Of a stretch of DNA of 64,000 bases, positions 35,052 to 43,800 are shown in pieces; position 1 is the stretch's first letter, and each line of letters starts with the position of its first letter. The notes below the pieces were generated by a model. The model saw only the letters and a program-made list of their open reading frames with translations. It had not been told where the DNA came from and searched no databases. The DNA is from Barnesiella viscericola DSM 18177. Its GTDB lineage: Bacteria; Bacteroidota; Bacteroidia; Bacteroidales; Barnesiellaceae. The position numbers were made by a program, and so were the translations under genes. The DNA is taken from the NCBI RefSeq assembly GCF_000512915.1, contig NZ_CP007034.1, forward strand, positions 2,356,001 through 2,420,000, in the 5' to 3' direction.

Positions 35052-37485
35052 AAAATCTGAAACTGATGCTCCCGTAGGGCATGCAGTTGTAGGGCCAGTG
35101 TACGGAGTAGAAATCGAGTATCTCCTCTTCGGGAGGATTTCCCACAATATTATAGAGTCCTACACGCAGGAGCAGCAGTTTGTCGTCGTCGAAACTGTGT
35201 TTGTAGCAATAACCGGCATCGACCCGGTAGTTGAGCGGGGCCCGTTTCTTCCGAAACTCCTCGACGGGATAGGGGTCGAAGGTCTCTTCGTCGATTTCGA
35301 GTACCTTGCCCGACCGCAAGAGTCCGCCCACTGAGAAGGTGGAGTGGGTGTCCAGCGTGTAGGAGATGGCTCCGTTCAGCTGGTGGGGTATGTCGTAGAG
35401 CGAAGGTAGCTTGCCGTTGGCCTTCAACTCGTCGAACCATTCGCGGCTGCGGGCATAGGTGTAGGAGAGTTGCAGCAGCCAGTTGTGCCAGTAGTTGTAG
35501 AAATAGCATTTGATGCCGTAGCTGTCGCCGTCGCCGGTCATGATGTAGTTACCCCATTGGGTGTCTTCGACAAAGGTTGCTGGACGCAGGGCCACGATGT
35601 TGCGGCGGGTCTTGTAGTAACCCGACACTTCGAGGGAGCCGTTGCGCAGGTTGTGTTTCCAGCCTGCCTCGTAGTGTTCCGACGAACGGGGCTTGTACGA
35701 TTCGATACTGGGCATTCTGAAATCGGTGGGCAGAAAGAAGGTGTTGAACCGCAGGTAGTGGTAGAACTGTTCCATGCGGGAGAAGTTGAGGTAGAACAGG
35801 TCGCTGTCCCACGGGGAGTATTTGAGCGAAAAGCGGGGCTGAATGCTGTAATAGTCGCGGTGTTTCTCGGGCAGGTAGCCGATGAAATGGACGCCCACCT
35901 GCGTGAAGAGGCGGGAGGTGATGCGAATGAGGTTGTCGTAGAAGATGGAGAATTGGTCGATGGGCTCGTGACGCACGCGCACGGTGTCGCCGAATACGGC
36001 CAGGTCGTAGACTTCGTGGTCGTATTTGGCCCCCCAGCGGGTCGTGTAGATGTTGTCGTAGCTGTAACTGAACTCGGTCGAGATATTCAGCGACTTGATT
36101 CCACTGTGGATATAGTTGTGGGTATCGGTCTCGAATCCCAGCATGTTGGCATTGGCAATGTTGGTGTACGAGGTGTAGAAGATCGAGGTGGTATTGCTCA
36201 GCTTTCCCTTCGAGAAGTTGTAGGCCAGCTGGTAAATCTGGTTGTTCCATCGCAGGACCGATATTTTCTCTTTGGGCCCGATGGGCAGCCGGTAGTTGTC
36301 GCGGGCGTTGTAGGCCAAGGCTTTGAGCGAACTCGACGGCGAGATGTCGTACGACAGTTTAGCGTTGAAGTCGAGTGTCGAGTGGTTGAGGCGGTCCTCC
36401 TCCGACAGGAATTCGTCGAACAGGTCGAGCCAGCTGCGCCGGGCACTCACCAGGTAGGAGAGCTTGTCCTTGATAATGGGACCTTCGAGCATGACCGATG
36501 CGGCCGGCATGTCGAGCGAGAGGGTGCGCATGTGTTCCTGCTTGTTGCCGTCTTTGAGGTTCACCTCGGTAATCGACGAGAGTTTCCCCTCCAATTTGGT
36601 GGGGAAGAAGCCTTTGTGAAAGACGATGTTTTTCACCGCATCGCCGTTGAACACGGGCAACATGAGGTTGAGGTGTCCCGGGTGATAGACCGGCACGCCG
36701 TCGAGCAGGAGCTGATTCTCGTCATATCCGCCGCCGTCGACCAGAAAGTTGTTGCCGGTGGGAATACCGGTCACGCCCGGCAGAATCCATATCTGCGAGA
36801 ACAGGTCGTTGCTGCTGAACGACAGCATGCTCGACGGGGCCAGTTCGTCGAGCGAGTTGCTCAGTTTGTGCGATTTCACGGTGACCTCGTCGATCTCATA
36901 GAGAAGTGCTTTGAGCTGGGGGGTGAGGGAGAGGTCCCGGTCGGCGGTAATCGTCTGTTCGTAGGGTTCGTAGCCCATGCAGGAGATGACGAGGCGATAC
37001 TCCCCTTCGGGCAAGGGCAGCTTGAAGCGGCCATTTTCGTCGGAGAGGGTATATTGCCGTTTGCCCGCCGGGTCGTAGAGCGAGACAATAGCTCCATAGA
37101 GTTTCTCGCTGCTCCCCTCCTCGCAGATGGTTCCCGAGAGGGTGAAGAACTTCTCTTCGCCGACCTGTATCACCAGTTTACGAGGCGGTATGACGGTGGT
37201 CTTGAAGGTATAATCTTTCAACAGGATTTTCAGGAGTTTCCCCACAGTGGTTGTGCCGGCGGTCTTGAAGGTGCACACCTGGTTGAGGTCGATGGCCGAG
37301 GGGTTATAGGAGAGGGTGATGCCACACTGCTTCTCAATCTGGTCGAACCATTGTAGCACAGTAGCAGAAGAGGCGGCGACTGATATCCGCTCTTCTGCTA
37401 TTGCATCGGGTTTCGCATTTTCACCTGACGATGAATGGACCCAGAGTAGTGCTATTATTGAGAATAAGAGTTGCAGCCTATTCAT
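35050..37485 (-). CDS. TonB-dependent receptor with STN signalling domain
   Basis: Outer-membrane active transporter that also signals, 811 residues. Order of domains: signal peptide (to about 22), STN domain (about 35-105; SATVLQWFDQIEKQCGITLS), a carboxypeptidase-regulatory-like beta domain (about 115-200), plug (about 215-330; FLVDGGGYDENQLLLDGVPVY) and a barrel ending in an aromatic F-R-F terminus. The start at 37485 overlaps the fecR stop by eight bases. The STN domain passes substrate occupancy to FecR. No SusD partner is encoded, so a siderophore, peptide or other small ligand is likelier than a polysaccharide. Confidence 0.9.
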   Translation of the reverse strand: MNRLQLLFSIIALLWVHSSSGENAKPDAIAEERISVAASSATVLQWFDQIEKQCGITLSYNPSAIDLNQVCTFKTAGTTTVGKLLKILLKDYTFKTTVIPPRKLVIQVGEEKFFTLSGTICEEGSSEKLYGAIVSLYDPAGKRQYTLSDENGRFKLPLPEGEYRLVISCMGYEPYEQTITADRDLSLTPQLKALLYEIDEVTVKSHKLSNSLDELAPSSMLSFSSNDLFSQIWILPGVTGIPTGNNFLVDGGGYDENQLLLDGVPVYHPGHLNLMLPVFNGDAVKNIVFHKGFFPTKLEGKLSSITEVNLKDGNKQEHMRTLSLDMPAASVMLEGPIIKDKLSYLVSARRSWLDLFDEFLSEEDRLNHSTLDFNAKLSYDISPSSSLKALAYNARDNYRLPIGPKEKISVLRWNNQIYQLAYNFSKGKLSNTTSIFYTSYTNIANANMLGFETDTHNYIHSGIKSLNISTEFSYSYDNIYTTRWGAKYDHEVYDLAVFGDTVRVRHEPIDQFSIFYDNLIRITSRLFTQVGVHFIGYLPEKHRDYYSIQPRFSLKYSPWDSDLFYLNFSRMEQFYHYLRFNTFFLPTDFRMPSIESYKPRSSEHYEAGWKHNLRNGSLEVSGYYKTRRNIVALRPATFVEDTQWGNYIMTGDGDSYGIKCYFYNYWHNWLLQLSYTYARSREWFDELKANGKLPSLYDIPHQLNGAISYTLDTHSTFSVGGLLRSGKVLEIDEETFDPYPVEEFRKKRAPLNYRVDAGYCYKHSFDDDKLLLLRVGLYNIVGNPPEEEILDFYSVHWPYNCMPYGSISFRF

Positions 37486-38443
37486 AATAAAGTTTGTAAA
37501 GCCGGCCCTTCTCCACGGTGTCGCAGCGGCAGCCGCACAGGAAAGCCAGTTCGGCCGCGATGCTCTCTTTCTCACTGGCATTTATCTTGGAGGTGACCCG
37601 GTTCTTTTCGAGCCCTTTCCCCAGCTCGATTTTCACGCCGGTCTGTCTCTCCACCTCCTGGACGACCGTGGCGATGGGGCTGTTCTTGAAAACCAGTACC
37701 GAGTCGCCCTTTCCAAAGAAGAAGGCGGGGTCGTCGATAAGCCCCAAAGTCATCTGGCCGTCGGTCACCTCGACCTTTTCGTTGGCTTCGAGAATGACGT
37801 TGTTGTGTGAGGTCGAGACCTTTACCCGGCCACTCTCGACAAACACGCCCGATTTGCTATCGTGAGCGGCATCGACGAGAAACGAAGTTCCCAGCACCTC
37901 GACCGTAATCGAGGGGGTAGAGATCTTGAACGGAGCGTTGTCGCGGTTCTTCACGTGGAAAAAGGCTTTTCCCGTGAGCTCTACCTGGCGGGCGATCCCG
38001 TCGTCGGCATATCGGAATGCCAGGGTTGAATGAGGGTAGAGGGTTACCTCCGACCCGTCGGGCAAAAGAACGTTTTCGGTTTGGGTTATATCGGCGTAGC
38101 GAACAGTTTGGGTATCGGTCTCGTGTGAGAGGTAGAGCAGGGCCGCTACCAGCACCAGCGCGATGGCGGCTGCTGCCGAGTAGAACCAGGCTTTTTTGTG
38201 GAAGAGGTTTACCTTCAAGGTGCGCTCTTTGAGTTGGGGCTCGATTCGTGCCCAGGCCTTTTCGGTATCAACCTCAAAAGCCGTGTCGCTGAAAATGGGC
38301 GTATCGAGCAATCGCTGCAATCGTTGGCTCTCTTCGGGGTAAGCGGCTCTCCACTGGTCGATCTTGGCCTGTTGGGCAGCCGTGAGTCTCTCGTGGGCAA
38401 AATACTTGGCCAACAGTTCGTCAATGTTATCTTGATTTCCCAT
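37478..38443 (-). CDS. FecR-family anti-sigma factor / sigma regulator
   Basis: Single-pass inner-membrane protein of 321 residues that holds or activates the ECF sigma factor. Residues 1-84 are cytoplasmic, 85-106 form the membrane helix, and the FecR domain follows (about 112-220; ENVLLPDGSEVTLYPHSTLAF, GKAFFHVKNRDNAPFKI), with the C-terminal domain from about 250 ending in an unusual cysteine group (LCGCRCD). It is two bases after the sigma gene and overlaps the receptor gene, a standard cell-surface signalling operon. Confidence 0.95.
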   Translation of the reverse strand: MGNQDNIDELLAKYFAHERLTAAQQAKIDQWRAAYPEESQRLQRLLDTPIFSDTAFEVDTEKAWARIEPQLKERTLKVNLFHKKAWFYSAAAAIALVLVAALLYLSHETDTQTVRYADITQTENVLLPDGSEVTLYPHSTLAFRYADDGIARQVELTGKAFFHVKNRDNAPFKISTPSITVEVLGTSFLVDAAHDSKSGVFVESGRVKVSTSHNNVILEANEKVEVTDGQMTLGLIDDPAFFFGKGDSVLVFKNSPIATVVQEVERQTGVKIELGKGLEKNRVTSKINASEKESIAAELAFLCGCRCDTVEKGRLYKLYYE

Positions 38444-38445
38444 TT

Positions 38446-39012
38446 TTACTTACAGTTTAAGAAGATTGATAAAACGATGGTGATAAGAACCAGACGCATG
38501 GCGCTGTTTTCGGCTACGTAGGTACGCAGGAGCCTGATGGCCCGGGTCATTTGATTCTCGATAGTTTTTTCCGAAAGCCCCAACTTCTCGGCAATTTCGC
38601 GGTATTTCATACCTTTGAGCTTGGCCATCAGGAAAACCTCTTTACACTTGGGGGGTAGTGAGGCAAGTGCCACTTGCAGGAGATTTTCGGGCGATTGGGC
38701 TTCATCGGCCTCGTCATATATCTCGTCGGGCTGGTCGATGGCCGCCGTCGGATAGTCGTCGATTGGGACGAAGGCCCCCTGCCTTTTGCGTAAGAATGAG
38801 ATGCAACTGTTTTTGACGGCGGTAGTCATGTAGGCTGCAAACTCTTTGTCGGGGAGGGAGTCTTTCCCTTTGTCCCAGACATTGATAAAGAGTTCCTGTA
38901 CAATATCTTCCGCCTCATCGCGGTCCAGAACATACCCGTAGGCTATGTGACATAGCCTGGGGTAGTGTTTCTGAAACAGGACTTTGAAAAGTTCTTTTCT
39001 ATTCTCTCGCAT
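38446..39012 (-). CDS. ECF RNA polymerase sigma factor
   Basis: Extracytoplasmic-function sigma-70 factor of 188 residues. Region 2 lies at about 8-75 (HYPRLCHIAYGYVLDRDEAE, DIVQELFINVWD) and region 4 at about 115-165 (LPPKCKEVFLMAKLKGMKYR, then EIAEKLGLSEKTIENQ), with a hydrophobic tail that may touch the membrane. A methionine three codons upstream (39021) is also possible. It probably turns on the receptor operon when FecR signals. Confidence 0.95.
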   Translation of the reverse strand: MRENRKELFKVLFQKHYPRLCHIAYGYVLDRDEAEDIVQELFINVWDKGKDSLPDKEFAAYMTTAVKNSCISFLRKRQGAFVPIDDYPTAAIDQPDEIYDEADEAQSPENLLQVALASLPPKCKEVFLMAKLKGMKYREIAEKLGLSEKTIENQMTRAIRLLRTYVAENSAMRLVLITIVLSIFLNCK

Positions 39013-39037
39013 GAGTAGCACTTGGGGTTTAGGGTAA

Positions 39038-39667
39038 TTAGAATCTCAGACTTACTCCGGCCGTGAGGAATCCTTTGTATCCGAGGCCGGCTTCGAGGAA
39101 TCCGCCGATGCGGTGGTTACCTACGCGCAGGGCAATGGGGTTTACCTGGTAGGCAAAGGTGGTGGATATGTTGCTCTTTTTGGAACTGTTGTTGGCCGTC
39201 TTGTCGAGGCTGGTTTCGGAGTGGCTTACCAAATCGACACCGGCAGCGGCACCTCCATACAGTTCAACGACACCTTTTTTGAAGTATACAAACTCGACGG
39301 TGGGCAACAGCATGAAGTTGAGGCCTTTCTCTTTCAGCGAGGGAGCCGTTTCGCCTACCAGAGCCAGTTTGCTGGTCGATTGGGCGAACCCCAAATCGGC
39401 ACCTACTCTGAATCGGGCAATCGAGTAGCGGTATCCCAAACCGTAGACCAGACTCGATTTTTCGTCGCTGCGCTTGCTCCCTGTCACGGCATCGGAGAGC
39501 CCCATGCCAAAGATGTTGGCAAGACCGAGGGTGAGACCGTCGCTGGCCGAGAGGCGAATTTCGTGTCGGTTCATAGACTGGTTGGTATTTTGGGCGGTTT
39601 CTTGTCCTTTTACAACGTGGCTGCTTACGGCTGCGCACAAAAGTAATGCAATAAATTTGATTTTCAT
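39038..39667 (-). CDS. Small outer-membrane beta-barrel protein
   Basis: Protein of 209 residues with a signal peptide (cleavage after about residue 21, VKGQ) and alternating beta-strands ending in GVSLRF, a typical outer-membrane C-terminus. It is 25 bases upstream of the sigma gene, so it is probably the first gene of the same transcript. No function is known; it may be an accessory of the receptor system or an unrelated gene under the same promoter. Confidence 0.75.
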   Translation of the reverse strand: MKIKFIALLLCAAVSSHVVKGQETAQNTNQSMNRHEIRLSASDGLTLGLANIFGMGLSDAVTGSKRSDEKSSLVYGLGYRYSIARFRVGADLGFAQSTSKLALVGETAPSLKEKGLNFMLLPTVEFVYFKKGVVELYGGAAAGVDLVSHSETSLDKTANNSSKKSNISTTFAYQVNPIALRVGNHRIGGFLEAGLGYKGFLTAGVSLRF

Positions 39668-40027
39668 AATGGGTTAAATTTTTTCGATGAATAATGGTGA
39701 GCCGTTTTTTCTCTCCGCTTCTCGGCGGGGTGGGAAGCCGGCTGCTTCTGCTGTCCCGAGCCATTCACTTAGCTATGTGATTTTGACCTTATAACGCCGC
39801 AAAAGGAAAATCCCCCTATTTATCGTGAAAAAAATTTTGATAATTTCTGTTATATACCTGATAATCAATGCATAATATAAAAAGGAAAAGAACTGTCGGG
39901 TGAACCGTGTTGAAACCGTAGTGTCTAATGTTTGTCATGGAGGCTGTTGTGATGGAGAATAATAAAAATCGTATATTTGCTGCGAGAGTAATCGAAGATT
40001 GTAGAATCCTGTAAAAAAGAGAAAACT
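39668..40027. promoter_or_regulatory. Divergent gap: small barrel gene / glycerophosphodiesterase
   Basis: No protein gene seen in 360 bases. The plus strand has TATATTTG at 39972-39979 with TTG at 39947-39949 (spacing 22), 48 bases before the glycerophosphodiesterase start. For the minus strand, a CTTTTG-type box at about 39803-39798 is the only hint, and lacks the TA. Confidence 0.5.
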
Positions 40028-40798
40028 ATGAAAGGAAAACTGTGTATGATGGCCGCTCTGCTACTGATGGTATCGCAAGGAATCCAGGCCCAGCATGTGA
40101 CCCGGGCCGTGGCTCATCGGGGCTACTGGACCTGTGAAGGCTCCGCTCAAAACTCGCTCACCTCGTTGCAGAAGGCCTATGAGGCCGGTTGCTGGGGCTC
40201 GGAGCTGGATATCTGGCTGACGGCCGACGGAGAGTTGGTTGTGAACCACGATGCACATACGCTCGATGGATTGGTTATCGAGAAGACCGACTCGAAACAG
40301 TTGTTGAAATCGAAGTTGAAGAATGGCGAGACGCTTCCTTCCTTGGAGGCTTATCTCGATGCCGGTAAGTTGTTGACCCCGATGATGCTGGTTTTGGAGC
40401 TGAAAACCCAGTCTACCCCCGAGCGGAATATTGAGTTGGCCCGCAAGGTGGTCGATATGGTGAAAGACAAGGGCATGGAAGACCAGGTGGAGTATATCGC
40501 ATTCAGCAATCAGGTGGGTACCGAACTTATCCGGCTGGCTCCCGAGGCCAAGGTGGCCTACCTCAATGGCGACAAGACTCCGGCCGAGCTCAAAGAGTTG
40601 GGCTATACGGGGCTCGATTATGAAGACCGAGTGCTCAAAGCGCATGAAGATTGGATAGATGCGGCGCATCTCCTGGGTCTCACCGTGAATGTGTGGACGG
40701 TCAACGATGAGGACGATTTACGTTATTTCATCGACCGCAAGGCCGACTATATCACGACCAACGAACCGGTGCTCCTGTTGGAGTTGTTGAAACGATAG
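40028..40798 (+). CDS. Secreted glycerophosphodiester phosphodiesterase
   Basis: Hydrolyses glycerophosphodiesters to glycerol 3-phosphate and an alcohol, in the periplasm or outside. It has 256 residues with a signal peptide ending near residue 22 (GIQAQ). The catalytic set of the GDPD family is present: His30-Arg31-Gly32, Glu59 and Asp61 (metal ligands) and His74. The C-terminal end (VNVWTVNDEDDLRYFIDRKADYI, given in parts) and ITTNEP are characteristic. Single gene between its own promoter and a terminator. Confidence 0.93.
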   Translation: MKGKLCMMAALLLMVSQGIQAQHVTRAVAHRGYWTCEGSAQNSLTSLQKAYEAGCWGSELDIWLTADGELVVNHDAHTLDGLVIEKTDSKQLLKSKLKNGETLPSLEAYLDAGKLLTPMMLVLELKTQSTPERNIELARKVVDMVKDKGMEDQVEYIAFSNQVGTELIRLAPEAKVAYLNGDKTPAELKELGYTGLDYEDRVLKAHEDWIDAAHLLGLTVNVWTVNDEDDLRYFIDRKADYITTNEPVLLLELLKR

Positions 40799-40831
40799 AT
40801 TGATTCCCCGATCACACCGGGGTATAAAAAT

Positions 40832-40868
40832 AGCGAGGGGCTACCGATTCGGTCGGTAGCCCCTCGCT
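40832..40868. terminator. Bidirectional terminator between convergent genes
   Basis: Perfect 16-base-pair stem (40832-40847 with 40853-40868) and five-base loop, flanked by TTTAT on the plus strand and an A-rich run on the other side, so it works both ways. Confidence 0.85.
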
Positions 40869-40891
40869 TTATGTCGTATCGTTCGATTCGA

Positions 40892-43800
40892 TTAGAATAC
40901 AACAACCTTTTGACGGTTGATAACATAGATGCCGGCCGGCAGAGTTACTACGTTGTTACCCTCGGCGAGTTCGATTTGGCGAACTTGTGCACCGGTGAGG
41001 GTGTAGATGGCAACCGACGCAGGCGTATCGGTTACAATCGTAATCTCTCCCTTGCCATTGATGACCTTCATGCCGTTGGCTTCGACTGTGGCAATGCCCG
41101 AAGCAAGACCCTCTTTGATGGTCAGGTCGGTGATTTCCCAGGTCGATGCACCGTCGGTTGTGCTCGTATATCGGAATGCAAAGCGGATAGGCGAGGTAAG
41201 ATCTTGCAATTCAATATCGCCCGATTCTACCCATTTGAAAGTCTCCGTAGGCCAGGTAGCATTCTCGGAGATGTTGTTCCACGTAGCATCGGTCGGTTGC
41301 ATGGTGTTGGGATCATAGTCGGTCGAATAGAGCAATTCCAATGCATTGCCGTCGTAATTGAACCAGGAGCTGAAATTCAGAATGATGTTGTTGGCCGTTA
41401 CGGCAGGCGAGATGAGGTAGGCCTCGCTTTCGGTATTTTTCCCGTTGATATATCCACTGATTTTGGCTCCATACTGAGAGTCGGACGTCCACAGAGCCGA
41501 ACCAACTGTGGTGGCGGAAATCCAGTCGCCCAAACCTGATTTGAAATCGGTCGAATAGGGTAGTGTAACCGACGATGCCTTTACGGTCAGGGTATATTGT
41601 GCCACACCTTCGCGATAGGTGTCATCGGCTTCGGTAGTGGCTTTGATTACGGTGGTACCGGGGCCTACCAGGGTTACCATGCCCGTGGCATCGATGGTAG
41701 CTACCTCTTGGTTGCTGCTGCTGTATGTAATCGGTCTCTCGGGAGTAGCTGTGGCGGCACTGTTGTAGGTGAGGCCCTCTTCAAAGAAGAGTGTTTTATC
41801 ACCGTTTACTTCGTCGAACGTAACTACTACTTTCGGGGTTGTCTCTTGAATGGAGAGGTCGGTGACTTGCCAAGCGGCTGCCTCCGAGTTGGAGCATGTA
41901 TATTTGAATGCAAATCGGATAGGAGATGTGAGCGAATAAAGTTCTACATTGCCCGATTCTACTGCTGAACTCCATTCATCGGAACCCAAAGCTCCCCAAG
42001 AAGCCATATCGGTAATATCGTTCCAAGTAGCCTCTGTGGGTTGCATGGTGTTGGGGTTGTAATCGGTAGAGTAAAGCAGTTGCAGATTATTCCCTGCAAA
42101 ACGTGTTTGGGTGGTGAATGTCAACAGGATATTTTCGGCCGTTACTTCGGGTGAGATAAGGTATACTTCCGATTCACCTTTGCCATGACCATTGATTTGA
42201 GCTCCATATTGGGTCGAGTTCCATTGAGTAGTGCCTTGTGTGGCGATGGTAAGCCAGTTTTCAAATCCCGATTTGAAATCGATTGTATAGGGCAATGTTG
42301 CCGAGGCTTCCAGTACTGTCAGGGTATATTGTGCCAGTCCGGCAGCATACATTTCGTCGCCTTCGGTGGCAGCACTGATGACCGTCGTACCGGGGCCTAC
42401 CAAGGTTACTTCTCCTGTTTCGGTATCGATGGTAGCTACTTCTTGGTTTTCGCTGCTGTATGTAATAGGTCTCTCGGGAGTAGCCGTGGCCGCGCTGTTA
42501 TAGGTGAATCCTTCGGTGAATACCAAAGTTTTTTCGTTGCTGATGTTGTTGAACGCTAATTTTATTTTTTTATGAGCCGTTTGAATGGCCAGATCGGTAA
42601 TTTGCCATCCGGCAGCGTCTTCATTAGCAGGAACAAGATATTTGAAGGCAAAGCGGATAGGTTCAGTGAGGTCAAAGAATTCGATTTCACCTGATTCTAC
42701 GGCCGTACCCCAGCCGGCCCCCGAAGTACCCCAAGATGCTCTGTCGGTAATATCGTTCCAGGTAGCTTCGGTGGGTTGCATGGTATTGGGATTGTAGTCG
42801 GTTGAGTAGAGTAGTTGCAGGTCATTGCCCGAGAATCCTTTCTGGTTGACAAAAGTCAACAAGATATTTTCATCTTCTATCTTGGGTGAGATGAGATAGG
42901 CTTCGGTTGCACCTTTCCCGGCTGCATTGATTTGAGCTCCATATTGTGACGAACTCCATTGTGCCGTACCGGTTGTAGTAATGGAAATCCAGTCGCCGAG
43001 ACCCGATTTGAAATCGGTCGAGTAGGGCAGCGTAACCGACGATGCCTTTACGGTCAGGGTATATTGTGCTACACCTTCGCGATAGGTGTCGTCGGCTTCG
43101 GTAGTGGCTTTGATTACGGTGGTACCGGGGCCTACCAGGGTTACCACGCCCGTGGCATCGATGGTAGCTACCTCTTGGTTGCTGCTGCTGTATGTAATCG
43201 GTCTTTCGGGATCGGCCGTAGCAGCACTGTTATAGGTGAGGCCCTCTTCAAAGAAGAGTGTTTTATCACCGCTTACTTCGTTGAAAGTTACCATTACGTT
43301 GGACTTTCCATCGCTCAAACGATAGAGGGTAATGTTTTGTTGCGATCCGTCATAATAGCATGCAAATCTTTCGGAATTTTTCACGGGATTGCACTGCAAG
43401 AAACGTCTGTTTACTTTGGCATTCTTGAAGAGGTATGCATTTTTGTTACTATCGTATTCGATTATCCAGCCGGCTCTGTCGCTGGTGTATTCGGCATCGG
43501 CATAGGCGTTATTGTTCTTGCTGTCTGATGTGGCACCGTTATAAGCTACATAGATACCGTTGTTGGAGATGGAATAGTTTCCGTCAGATTCCAAGGTGAT
43601 ATTCCACATGATAGATTGGTCGTAGGTCGTGATTTTCCCTTCGGTCAGATTAATCGAGTTGGCTACGAAGTAGTCGTTCGTGTTGGTCGAACTCATGACA
43701 AAAACCGAGTTGGCATTGTCGGGGCTTTGATAAGCGAGAATGTATTGTCCGTCGGTGATGGATCCGTCGGTTACCTTCTCAAACGTTTTAATATCGGCAG

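Noticed and set aside
35470-37356. 628-residue open frame on the plus strand
   Set aside because: Antisense to the STN receptor gene; Val/Gly/Glu-rich shadow composition without recognisable domains.
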